A stretch of 64,000 bases of DNA from LSUCC0057 sp048549915 (GTDB taxonomy: Bacteria > Pseudomonadota > Gammaproteobacteria > Pseudomonadales > Porticoccaceae): contig JBLYYE010000010.1 of the NCBI GenBank assembly GCA_048549915.1, positions 1-64,000 on the forward strand, in the 5' to 3' direction. The notes beneath the pieces are model-generated. The model was not told the origin of the DNA. It saw nothing but the letters and a program-made list of their open reading frames with translations, and did not search any database. The number at the start of each line of letters is the position of its first letter. Positions within the stretch are counted from its first letter, which is position 1. Below, piece after piece: positions 35,639 through 43,712 of the stretch. The position numbers and the translations under genes were made by a program.

Positions 35639-36688
35639 ATGTTTAAAAATAAAAATCTACTCACCATTATCTGTTGGTTACTTATTGCTCCATTCACTTG
35701 TGCAGAGCCATCGATAGCGGCTGACTTCAAGCCCGCTCAGTTAGATTCTCACGGGCGCTTTGAAAACAATCCCAAAATTGAAAAAAACGCGCCGCTCGCA
35801 GTAACTCTTCCTTTTTTTGCGCGGCGCTTCGCTACGAACTTTCGGTCGGGGGATGGTGCGCCTGCACACACACCCAACGATGGGGTCGCACTGCGGGCCA
35901 ACACAGGTACGCCTACTGTTACTTGGGTTGGCCACTCCACTTTGTTTGTGCAAATAGAAGGGGTCAATTTTTTAACTGACCCCATCTGGTCGAATACACC
36001 GAGTCCGGTTCCATTTTTGGGGCCCAGTCGCTGGGTTGCTGCTGGCATTGCCATTGCCGACTTACCTTCTATTGATTTTGTAGTGATCTCTCACAACCAC
36101 TACGATCATCTCGATCTGCCAACCCTCAAAATCCTCGCTCAGCGAAACCCACAGACCCAGTTTTTGGTTCCCTTGGGTAACAGACAACTCTTAGAGAAAA
36201 ACGGTATCAACCAGGTTCACGAGTTCAACTGGGGAGACCAAATAAAGATCAAAGGCATCACCGTGCACTGTCTCCCCGCTCAACACTGGAGCAAACGAGG
36301 GATCGCAGACACGCGCAAAACGCTATGGGCATCTTGGGCAGTGATTGGAGAGCAGCGGCGCTTCTATTTTTCGGGTGATACAGGCTATTTTGAAGGATTC
36401 AAATACATTGGAGATAAGCTTGGCCCCTTCGACCTCGCTGCTGTGCCAATAGGCGCCTATGAGCCGCGGGCTATGATGCGCACTTCGCACACCAATCCTG
36501 AAGAAGCGCTGCAAGCTGCCGTTGATCTGCGCGCCAATAAAGCGATTGGCATCCATTTTGGGACCTTTGACCTCTCCGACGAAGCCTTGGAGGAACCTCC
36601 TCAACGCTTTAAAGCGGCTGCACTGGAAAGTACGCTTGGCATAAAAAACGCCTGGATCTTTAACGTTGGAGAAACACGCTCTTTTTAA
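35639..36688 (+). CDS. Exported MBL-fold hydrolase, NAPE-PLD/UlaG-like
   Basis: A 349-residue protein with an N-terminal signal peptide (LLTIICWLLIAPFTCA). The metallo-beta-lactamase fold shows TWVGHSTLFVQ near residue 98, FLTDPIWS, the zinc motif SHNHYDHLD near residue 150, SGDTGYFEG near residue 243 and a late His in GIHFGTFDLS. This group includes N-acyl-phosphatidylethanolamine phospholipase D and bacterial outer-membrane romA/lipid hydrolases. A phosphodiesterase on lipid-like substrates is likely; the substrate is not known. Confidence 0.82.
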   Translation: MFKNKNLLTIICWLLIAPFTCAEPSIAADFKPAQLDSHGRFENNPKIEKNAPLAVTLPFFARRFATNFRSGDGAPAHTPNDGVALRANTGTPTVTWVGHSTLFVQIEGVNFLTDPIWSNTPSPVPFLGPSRWVAAGIAIADLPSIDFVVISHNHYDHLDLPTLKILAQRNPQTQFLVPLGNRQLLEKNGINQVHEFNWGDQIKIKGITVHCLPAQHWSKRGIADTRKTLWASWAVIGEQRRFYFSGDTGYFEGFKYIGDKLGPFDLAAVPIGAYEPRAMMRTSHTNPEEALQAAVDLRANKAIGIHFGTFDLSDEALEEPPQRFKAAALESTLGIKNAWIFNVGETRSF

Positions 36689-36902
36689 GAGCGCTACTTA
36701 TGTATAAGTGATCTGCACAGCATTAGCTCACAACCAGATTGAAAACTAGAGCTCTACAAGTGCGATTTACAAAGATACTCTATTTTGCCCGGCGCACGCA
36801 GTTGCAGAGAAAATCAATGAATTAGGCTTGCTCATTCGCCTGTAACAAATGTCAGCTAACACCTCTGTAGTGGGTAATTTAGCCAATAACGGAATCTAAC
36901 AG

Positions 36903-37973
36903 ATGAAAAAATTTATTATCTTTGTATTAGCTTTATCAGTCCTCTGTGCACTCATCTACACCCAGCGGGTTGCGATAGTGACGCGAGTGATAGAAGAGGG
37001 GCTCGAGTCGCGCTTATTTGCAGACCGTACAGCAGAACTTGAAGATGGACTCCATTTGGCGCTGTGTGGTGCTGGCGGCCCGCTGCCAGCACCAAAGGCT
37101 TCAGGCCCTTGTGTAGCAGTTGTAGCCGGCAATCGTTTCTTTATTGTAGATGTCGGTACCGATAGCCCTCGCAACCTGGGGCGTATGGGTTATCCTGCCG
37201 GCAATGTCGAAGCCGTGCTACTCACACACTTCCACTCTGACCACATCGATGGACTTGGCGAGCTGGCAACGCTTCGCTGGGCGGCAGGCGCCAATCGCAA
37301 TCCACTGCCCGTTTTTGGGCCAGAGGGTGTGACCAAGGTAGTAGATGGATTTAATTTGGCTTACAGCCAGGATTTTATCTATCGCAACGAACACCATGGC
37401 GACACTGTCACCCCGTTGAGCGGTGCTGGGCTGTTGGCAAAGCCGTTTGCTCAACCCGCACTGGCTCAGCTGGTTACGCTGATTGACGAAGACGGACTCA
37501 AAGTTGAAGCACTGGCTGTCCACCACTCTCCGGTAGAACCCGCGGTGGGTTATCGTTTCAGTTATAAGGGCCGCTCACTGCTCATCACCGGCGATACCAC
37601 AAAGCTAGACAACATCGAGCACTTTGCCATGGGTGTCGACTTGTTGGTGCATGAAGCGCTTGCACCAAACTTAGTGGGTTTAATGAACACCACGGCAAAG
37701 CGGTTGGGCAATACCATCATCGCTAAAATCACAGATGATATCCCCGATTATCATGCCACACCTGTGCAAGCGGCTGAGACCGCCAGAGATGCAAAGGTGG
37801 GCCACTTACTTTACTACCACATCGTGCCGCCGCTGGTTGTACCCGGACAAAAAGAGCTTTTTTTAAACGATGCACAACGTATTTTCCCGCGCTATACCAT
37901 CGGTCAAGATGGCGTCTCTTTTTCTCTTCCAGCAGGCTCAAAAGAGATTATAAAAACCCGCAGCGGGCTTTAA
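36903..37973 (+). CDS. Exported or membrane-anchored MBL-fold hydrolase
   Basis: A 356-residue protein with an N-terminal hydrophobic helix (FIIFVLALSVLCALIY). It has the RNase Z/arylsulfatase-like MBL pattern: LCGAGGPLP near residue 55, FIVDVGTDSPRNL, the zinc motif THFHSDHIDG near residue 107, LLITGDT near residue 227 and a late His in LLYYHIVPP. It is not closely related to the preceding MBL protein. An extracytoplasmic ester or sulfate-ester hydrolase is plausible but unproven. Confidence 0.8.
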   Translation: MKKFIIFVLALSVLCALIYTQRVAIVTRVIEEGLESRLFADRTAELEDGLHLALCGAGGPLPAPKASGPCVAVVAGNRFFIVDVGTDSPRNLGRMGYPAGNVEAVLLTHFHSDHIDGLGELATLRWAAGANRNPLPVFGPEGVTKVVDGFNLAYSQDFIYRNEHHGDTVTPLSGAGLLAKPFAQPALAQLVTLIDEDGLKVEALAVHHSPVEPAVGYRFSYKGRSLLITGDTTKLDNIEHFAMGVDLLVHEALAPNLVGLMNTTAKRLGNTIIAKITDDIPDYHATPVQAAETARDAKVGHLLYYHIVPPLVVPGQKELFLNDAQRIFPRYTIGQDGVSFSLPAGSKEIIKTRSGL

Positions 37974-37974
37974 A

Positions 37975-39168
37975 TTATTGGCAGGAGGCCATGGCAAACA
38001 ACGCTGCGTTGCCACCCGCCGCAGTGGTATCAATACACAAGTGACGCTCCAGCAAACAGTAGGCCGCCAAACCTTGATGGGTAACCAGCGGGAGCAGTGC
38101 ACCACGGCGTGCTGCAAGGGCTTGGCGTAGGGCTCTTTTGACTATTTCGTCACCCCAGTAAACCACCACAGCAAAGCCGTTGATTTCAGTTAACAGCTCG
38201 GCTACCAGCTGGCCATCCAGTGCATCGCTACTCGTGGCGCCGGCGGCTATTTGCAGCGCTCGACAGCCGTTGGCTTGCGCTATTTGCGCTTGCTGCTGCG
38301 CTTGTTCGGGTGTGGGGCCAAGACAGAGTACCGTGCCGCGGGCGTGATAGGACAGCCGATTTGACTCGCCGGTAGGGCCGGGCAGGTCGTGTACAGCCAG
38401 CGGTTGCACGGGCTGGGTGAGCTTGTTGATGGCATCTAACGCTTGTTGAACGACCTCTTGGGAAAGCGGCTTACCCTGCGGCTCAGGCGTTGGCAGTTGT
38501 GCTGGGTAACGGCCGAAGCGCGCCAGGTAGTTGGGGCCACCCGCCTTGGGGCCAGTTCCGGAGAGCCCTTCGCCGCCAAATGGCTGCGAGCCCACCACGG
38601 CGCCAATTTGATTGCGGTTAACATAAATATTGCCGGCTTTTATCCGCCGCGCGATGGTTTCAACACGGTCGTCAATTCGGCTGTGCAAACCAAAAGTCAA
38701 ACCATAACCGGTGGCGTTTACGGCATCTACCACCCGCTCCAGCTGATCGGCTTTGAAGGTGGCAACATGCAGAACCGGGCCGAAAATTTCGCTTTTGAGC
38801 TCATTGATTGAGTTCACTCTAATCAGAGTTGGACCAACAAAATAACCACCACGAGGCCGGGGCAGCTCTAATATAACCCTCCCCTCCCTGCGCGCTTGGG
38901 CAATATGGTTGTCTATGCTTTGTTGCGCACGTTTATCGATCACCGGGCCAATATCGTTACACAGCTGCCACGGATCGCCCAGCTGCAGCGCCTGCATCGC
39001 CCCTTTCAGCATTGCCAACAGAGTGTCGGCAATCTCCTCTTGCAGGTAGAGTACCCGCAGTGCCGAGCAGCGCTGCCCGGCCGATTGAAATGCTGAAGCG
39101 ATAATATCGCGCACAGCTTGCTCGGGCAGTGCGGTGGAATCCACCAACATGGCATTGAGCCCGCCGGA
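37975..39168 (-). pseudogene. putA: 3'-terminal fragment of putA (proline dehydrogenase/P5C dehydrogenase)
   Basis: The visible frame (to ATG 39150, and a little upstream to about 39168) covers only the C-terminal ~395 residues of PutA, normally over 1,000 residues. It starts inside the aldehyde dehydrogenase active site: GGLNAM, VDSTALPEQ, then the catalytic Cys in AFQSAGQRCSALRVL, NIYVNRNQIGAVVGSQPFGG and a C-terminal IDTTAAGGNA. The proline dehydrogenase domain and the ETGG Glu are absent. Upstream of GGLNAM the reading departs from PutA (CNHS instead of AETG) and meets a stop within 17 codons. It is presumably non-functional. Confidence 0.85.
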
Positions 39169-39172
39169 GTGA
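39150..39172. other. Rearrangement junction between two 5'-truncated genes
   Basis: On the minus strand PutA homology ends here; on the plus strand homology to a DapB-like oxidoreductase begins at GIEPAGVIASND, read from 39151. Both genes point away from this spot and both lack their 5' parts. About 17 bases (GGCATTGAGCCCGCCGG) can be read as matching either gene, suggesting joining at a microhomology. Confidence 0.7.
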
Positions 39173-40092
39173 TTGCAAGCAACGATATTGACCAGCTGCT
39201 AACTATAGATTGTGATTGCATTATTTACACAGCACACGATGAAGGGACCTACCATACCGACGAAGAAATTTTAACCATTCTCGCCGCGGGTAAAAATATT
39301 GTCACACCCCTGCCTTACCAAAATGTTCATTTGTACCGCGATGAACTCTTTATCGATAAGATTACCGCCGCTTGCCAACAGGGTCAGTCTACTTTTTACG
39401 CCGACGGCATCGATCCTCATTTAATACCCAACCGGATTCTGCTCGGACTGACCAACGGCAATGCCGATGTCAAAGCCATTAAGTTGCAAGAACACTGGGA
39501 CTGCAGCGAGGCTGATCAAGGACCGCTACAATATATTGGCTTTGGCCAGCTACCCGAGCAGGCGGAGAAAATCGCCGTCTCAAAAACTATGGCTATCAAC
39601 TTTATGCGGGGCATCGTTCACAGCGCCGAAAAAGTACTCGGGGTTAAGTATGACCGAATTGTCACCAGTCATGATTTTGTTGCCACAAAAACCGACATAG
39701 ACAGGCCCTTCTTAATTAAAGCAGGCACAGTTGGCCGTATTACTCATCGTATGGCGGGACATGTCGATGCGATTGGCTCAGCCGCGCTGTTCACAATTGA
39801 ATACCACTGGCTAATCGGCGACAGTATGTTGCCCGAGGGTGTAGAGCCGGGGCAGTACTATGTTGGCACTATCGAAGGGCGTCCTTCGCTGCGTATGACG
39901 CTCAATTACTCAGTATCTAATCATAGCAATCAACGCTTATTTCAGCTGGGCAATATGGAGGTTGAGCCCTCTTATATCGCTACCATTTTGCCCTGTATTC
40001 AAGCGATACCTAGCGTTTGTCGAGCTACAGCGGGGCTCATGCCCAGCCTTGACCCGAGCATTAACTGGAAGCAAGACTTTCGCGATTTGTAA
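39151..40092 (+). pseudogene. 5'-truncated dihydrodipicolinate reductase-like NAD(P)-binding oxidoreductase
   Basis: The frame encodes the last ~313 residues of a DapB-N-like family of about 350-370 residues. Features are GVIASNDIDQLLTIDCDCIIYTAHD, AGKNIVTPLPYQ, GIDPHLIPNRILLGL and HRMAGHVDAIG. The N-terminal Rossmann glycine motif and about 50 residues are missing, replaced by sequence that reads as PutA on the other strand. A TTG at 39118 could allow translation of a 324-residue product with an unrelated leader. It is probably inactive without its nucleotide-binding loop. Confidence 0.72.
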
Positions 40093-40121
40093 AAAAAACG
40101 CGGCCCCGGAGCCGCGTTTTT
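40093..40121. terminator. Bidirectional rho-independent terminator
   Basis: Stem AAAACGCGGC/GCCGCGTTTT around CCCCGGA, flanked by an A-run on the left and a T-run on the right. It lies between the convergent DapB-like remnant and the acyl-CoA dehydrogenase gene and can serve both strands. Confidence 0.85.
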
Positions 40122-40143
40122 GATCTGCCAGTTTGACTACAAA

Positions 40144-41928
40144 TCAGCCGTAGAGCTCGGCAAAATCTTCGTCGCTGAGCGCCATCAGTGAACTACCGCC
40201 CGCCTCGATCGCCTCTTTGAGGCCGGTGGTGCGCGGCAGTATGCGCTGGAAGTAGAACTGCGCAGTGTTTAGCTTAGCGCGGTAGAAGACATCGCTAGAC
40301 TCGGCGGCCTTCGCCTTGGCCAGGGTGCCCATACGCCCCCAGAACCAAGCAACGACCACGTAGCCGGAGTACATCAGGAAGTCGGTTGAGGCTGCGGCCA
40401 TCTCGTTGACATCGCTCATCGACTTGACGCCGATAGCGCGCGTGAGCTTTTCCCACTCTTGCAACTTAGCGCCCAGCGGCGCGGCAAACTGCGGGTCCAT
40501 CTCTGGCAGGCTGGCGGCAATCATTTTCAAGAAGCGACCAAACTGCTGGCCGCCATCGGGCAGCACTTTGCGGCCGAGCAAATCCAGCGCCTGAATACCT
40601 GTGGTGCCCTCGTAGAGCGTGGCGATACGTGAATCGCGCAGATTCTGTTCCATGCCCCACTCGCGGACATAGCCGTGGCCGCCGTATACTTGCACGCCGT
40701 GGCTGGCCGCCTCGATGCCGGTTTCGGTCATAAAGCCTTTGGCGATGGGGGTGAGCAGTGCCAGCAAGCCCGCGGCGTGCGCCTTCTGCTCGCCGTCGCC
40801 GTAGTGCTCGCCGTCAACCAACTGGCCCAAATAGTGGGCGAAGGCGCGGTTGCCCTCGGCAAAGGCGCGAATGGTTTGGACCATTTTGCGCACATCGGGG
40901 TGAACAATAAGCTTATCGGCAGGGCGATCTGGAGATTTTACCCCGCTGAGTGAGCGGCCCGCTTCGCGGTCTAGCGCGTAACTCATCGCCCCTTGCAGTG
41001 CCACCTCAGCGTGGCTGGCGCCCTCGAGCGCAGTACCAATACGCGCTGCATTCATAAAGGTGAACATGCAGCGCAAGCCCTGGTGGGGCTCGCCAATCAA
41101 GTAACCCTTGGCGCCGTCAAAGTTCATCACACAAGTCGGGCTGCCATGAATACCCATCTTGTGTTCAATGGAGCCGGCTTGAACCGTGTTGCGCTCGCCG
41201 GGCTCACCATTAGCGTCTGGCAAGAATTTAGGCACTAAAATCAGTGAAATACCTTTAGTCCCTGCTGGGGCATCAGGCAAGCGCGCCAGCACCAGATGAA
41301 CGATGTTGTCCGACATATCGTGCTCGCCGGCGCTGATAAAGATTTTGGTACCGGTTACCGCGTAGCTGCCATCGCCATTGTCGACCGCTTTAGTTTTCAA
41401 GAAGCTGAGGTCTGACCCGCCCTGCGGCTCAGTCAGACACATGGTGCCGGTCCAGCTGCCCTCTGTAAGTTTGTGTAGATAGGTCTTTTGCAGTTCCGGC
41501 GTACCGTGTGATAACAGCGTGCTGCGACAGCCCGCGCTGAGACCGGGGCACATTGCCCAAGCGTGGTTAGCTTGGCAAAAAAGTTCTGATACGACTAGGT
41601 CGAGTGAGTGCGGCAGATCTTGCCCGCCGAAAGCTTCGGGCATACTCAAACCGGCCCAACCGCCATCGACAAACGCTTGGTAAGCCTCTTTGAAGCCGTC
41701 GGGGGTAGTCACCACACCGCCTTCAAACTGACAGCCTTGCTCATCGCCATTGCGGTTGGTTGGCGCCAAAACTTGCTCGGCGAATTTGCCGGCCTCTTCT
41801 AAAATAGCATCGCGCAGTTCGCTGTTAAATTCGCTGAACTGCGGAAATTTTTGATAGTGCGCATCGCTGTCGAGCAGCTCATCACAAACAAAACGCAAAT
41901 CGCGCAACGGGGCTTTGTAATCGCTCAT
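40144..41928 (-). CDS. Acyl-CoA dehydrogenase (long, ~600-residue type)
   Basis: A flavoprotein for the alpha,beta-dehydrogenation step of fatty-acyl-CoA oxidation. The 594-residue protein has an N-terminal extension, the FAD/substrate signatures MCLTEPQGGSDLSFLKT near residue 163 and GSPTCVMNFDGAKGYLIG near 260, the catalytic Glu region ATLYEGTTGIQALDL near residue 438 and a C-terminal domain of about 120 residues. This two-part architecture is common for beta-oxidation enzymes in Pseudomonas relatives. It stands alone, facing the terminator at 40,093, with no other fad genes nearby. Confidence 0.92.
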   Translation of the reverse strand: MSDYKAPLRDLRFVCDELLDSDAHYQKFPQFSEFNSELRDAILEEAGKFAEQVLAPTNRNGDEQGCQFEGGVVTTPDGFKEAYQAFVDGGWAGLSMPEAFGGQDLPHSLDLVVSELFCQANHAWAMCPGLSAGCRSTLLSHGTPELQKTYLHKLTEGSWTGTMCLTEPQGGSDLSFLKTKAVDNGDGSYAVTGTKIFISAGEHDMSDNIVHLVLARLPDAPAGTKGISLILVPKFLPDANGEPGERNTVQAGSIEHKMGIHGSPTCVMNFDGAKGYLIGEPHQGLRCMFTFMNAARIGTALEGASHAEVALQGAMSYALDREAGRSLSGVKSPDRPADKLIVHPDVRKMVQTIRAFAEGNRAFAHYLGQLVDGEHYGDGEQKAHAAGLLALLTPIAKGFMTETGIEAASHGVQVYGGHGYVREWGMEQNLRDSRIATLYEGTTGIQALDLLGRKVLPDGGQQFGRFLKMIAASLPEMDPQFAAPLGAKLQEWEKLTRAIGVKSMSDVNEMAAASTDFLMYSGYVVVAWFWGRMGTLAKAKAAESSDVFYRAKLNTAQFYFQRILPRTTGLKEAIEAGGSSLMALSDEDFAELYG

Positions 41929-42070
41929 AACTCATCTCCAAAAACATTTGAGTCGTGTCGAACAGGTTGCTCGACTACACCCTTAGTCTGTGGTCGCTTG
42001 CCGCTTTTCGCAAGGGCTCAAAGGGCACAAAAGCTGACTCCGGGGACACGCTATGGGATAATTTTTAACG

Positions 42071-42080
42071 ACTCCGGAGT
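42071..42080. repeat. Palindrome ACTCCGGAGT in the intergenic region
   Basis: A perfect 10-bp palindrome lies 30 bases after a related GACTCCGGGGACAC string (42036-42049). The pair looks like a short REP-type or transposase-flank remnant, but no transposase gene is present. Confidence 0.3.
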
Positions 42081-42120
42081 ACTGGCAATAGCAGAGTGAT
42101 ACTTGTTCTCGCTACCCACA

Positions 42121-42156
42121 GCCACCGCCACCGCCACCGCCACCGCCACCGCCACA
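42121..42156 (+). repeat. Hexanucleotide microsatellite (GCCACC)n upstream of a GST gene
   Basis: Five perfect GCCACC units (42121-42150) and one variant (GCCACA) end about 24 bases before the GST start codon, within the likely leader or promoter. Copy-number change here would alter spacing between promoter and ribosome-binding site. Confidence 0.9.
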
Positions 42157-42180
42157 TAGGATAAAAAAAAGGGATTCACC

Positions 42181-42828
42181 ATGACCTCATCCTCGCAGAC
42201 CTTGTATGACAAAGACGAATGCCCATTCTGCTGGAAAGTCCGCATCGCTTTGGCCATAAAGGATATTTCGGTTCACCACATTACCATTGATACCGACAAT
42301 AAACCGGCAGAGTTTTTGGCGCTTTCAGCCACCGGCAAGGTGCCTCTCCTCGACACCGGCAGCCAACTGATAACCGAATCCACGGCCATCTGTGCCGCGC
42401 TGGAAGCCGACTGTCCCTCTCCCGCCCTGATGGGCTCAACCGCTGCTGAGCGGGCGTTTATCGCTGAGCTCAACCACTACTCTGACAGCGTAATTGGGCC
42501 GGCCATCCGCGATGCTATTTTTACCCAGCGCGGTAAGCCTGAAGCTGAATGGGACCTCGCCGTTATCGAGCAGTGCCAGCAGCAGTGGAGAGAATGTCTG
42601 AGCTGGCTAAATACAACGTATCTAGAACAGGGCAGTGACCATCACACCTTTGCCTCACAGTTGAGTCTGGCTGAGTGCGCTCTGCTGCCGCGCTTTGCAC
42701 TCGCCAGCGCTTATGGGCTAGACCAAGCCAGCGAGTTTGCGGCACTGCATCGCTGGTACCAGCACCACCGCAGGCAACCCTATTTCACGGCTACCGCGCC
42801 ACAGTTAGTGAGTGGCGGCCAACCCTGA
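42181..42828 (+). CDS. Glutathione S-transferase family protein
   Basis: A 215-residue two-domain GST. The thioredoxin-like N-terminal domain shows LYDKDECPFCWKVRIAL (CPFC near residue 14), GKVPLLDTG near residue 56 and ESTAIC near residue 66, followed by an all-helical domain. The CPFC motif suggests an omega- or SspA-like thiol-transfer role more than classical conjugation. It is followed with overlap by the decayed prenyltransferase. Confidence 0.82.
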   Translation: MTSSSQTLYDKDECPFCWKVRIALAIKDISVHHITIDTDNKPAEFLALSATGKVPLLDTGSQLITESTAICAALEADCPSPALMGSTAAERAFIAELNHYSDSVIGPAIRDAIFTQRGKPEAEWDLAVIEQCQQQWRECLSWLNTTYLEQGSDHHTFASQLSLAECALLPRFALASAYGLDQASEFAALHRWYQHHRRQPYFTATAPQLVSGGQP

Positions 42829-43708
42829 GCAGCCGCGCGGCGGCATTGGCAGCCTGCTCGCGACTGCCCTTTGTCATTCTCGCCCCGCTCTGTGCCGGGC
42901 TCGGCTTAGCACTCGCGCTCGGCCACGGTGTGGTGCCCTAGGACGGGCGCGCAATCGCAGTAATAGCCACCGCATTACTGGCGCACGTCGCCGTCAATTT
43001 GCGCAACGAGGCAGAGGACTATACCTCTGGTCTAGACCGAATAACTCAGCGGACACCGTTTAGTGGCGGCAGTGGTTTTTTGCCCAGCCACCCCCAATAC
43101 GCCAACTGGGTGGCCCAAGCTGGCAACGGGGCCACACTGGCAACCGCGGCAATAGGCGCGTGGCTCGCTTATCAGCAGCCGTGGTTGTGGTTGTTAGATG
43201 CGGCTGGTCTGCTGTTGGTGTGGTTCTACACCGTTTGATCACTCGCCGACCCTGGCTGTGCGCAGTGGCGCCCGGACTCGCTTTTGGACCGATCGTGGTG
43301 ATCGGCAGTGAATTGGCAATGGGCGGCACAATCAACCGAGAGTCACTGCTGGTCAGTGGCGCAGTATTTTTTGCGGCTAACAATTTGTTACTGCTCAACC
43401 AGCTGCCGGACGCGGATGCCGATTGCCAAATTGGCCGCGCGACACTGGCCAGTGCTTATCCAGCCCGGCGGGTGCGCACAGTGGCAGTTATCTTTGCAGC
43501 CAGTGCTGCGGTAACGGCTATTGGCGCGCTAGCAGATCAACGCAGCTTGTGGCTGGCGGTTCCATTGGCCGCACTATTGGCGGCGGCGTTGCGCGCCACC
43601 CGGGTGGCGGATGAGCTGTGCAGCAGCGGCAAATCGCCAACGCTGGCGCTAAACACGGCCGCGGTGTTGACACTGTTCGCGGTGTTAAACGCCCTGCTGT
43701 GGGTTTAA
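42812..43708 (+). pseudogene. UbiA-family prenyltransferase pseudogene
   Basis: Homology to MenA/UbiA-type prenyltransferases is split by two lesions. The first part (SRLPFVILAPLCAGLGLAL) ends at an in-frame TAG (42939-42941) and resumes in the same frame (HVAVNLRNEAEDYTSGLDR, TPFSGGSGFLPSHP, which carry the family Asp-rich motif). Near 43,230 the frame shifts: LLLVWFYTV ends at TGA 43236-43238, while the next frame continues LITRRPWLCAVAPG and LLLLNQLPDADAD (second Asp motif) to 43708. Both lesions would have to be errors for the gene to be intact. It converges on the dmpR-type gene. Confidence 0.75.
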
Positions 43709-43712
43709 ACCT

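Noticed and set aside
32871..35640. tRNA-Met as the attachment site of a genomic island
   Set aside because: No direct repeat of the tRNA 3' end, integrase or transposase was found; only the change in composition supports an island.
38436..39221. Short frames across the putA remnant on both strands
   Set aside because: They are shadows of the aldehyde dehydrogenase frame and lack recognisable domains.
42051..42257. Minus-strand frame with a (Val-Ala)n run
   Set aside because: The run is only the translated GCCACC microsatellite and the frame overlaps the start of the GST gene; it shows no domain or good ribosome-binding site.
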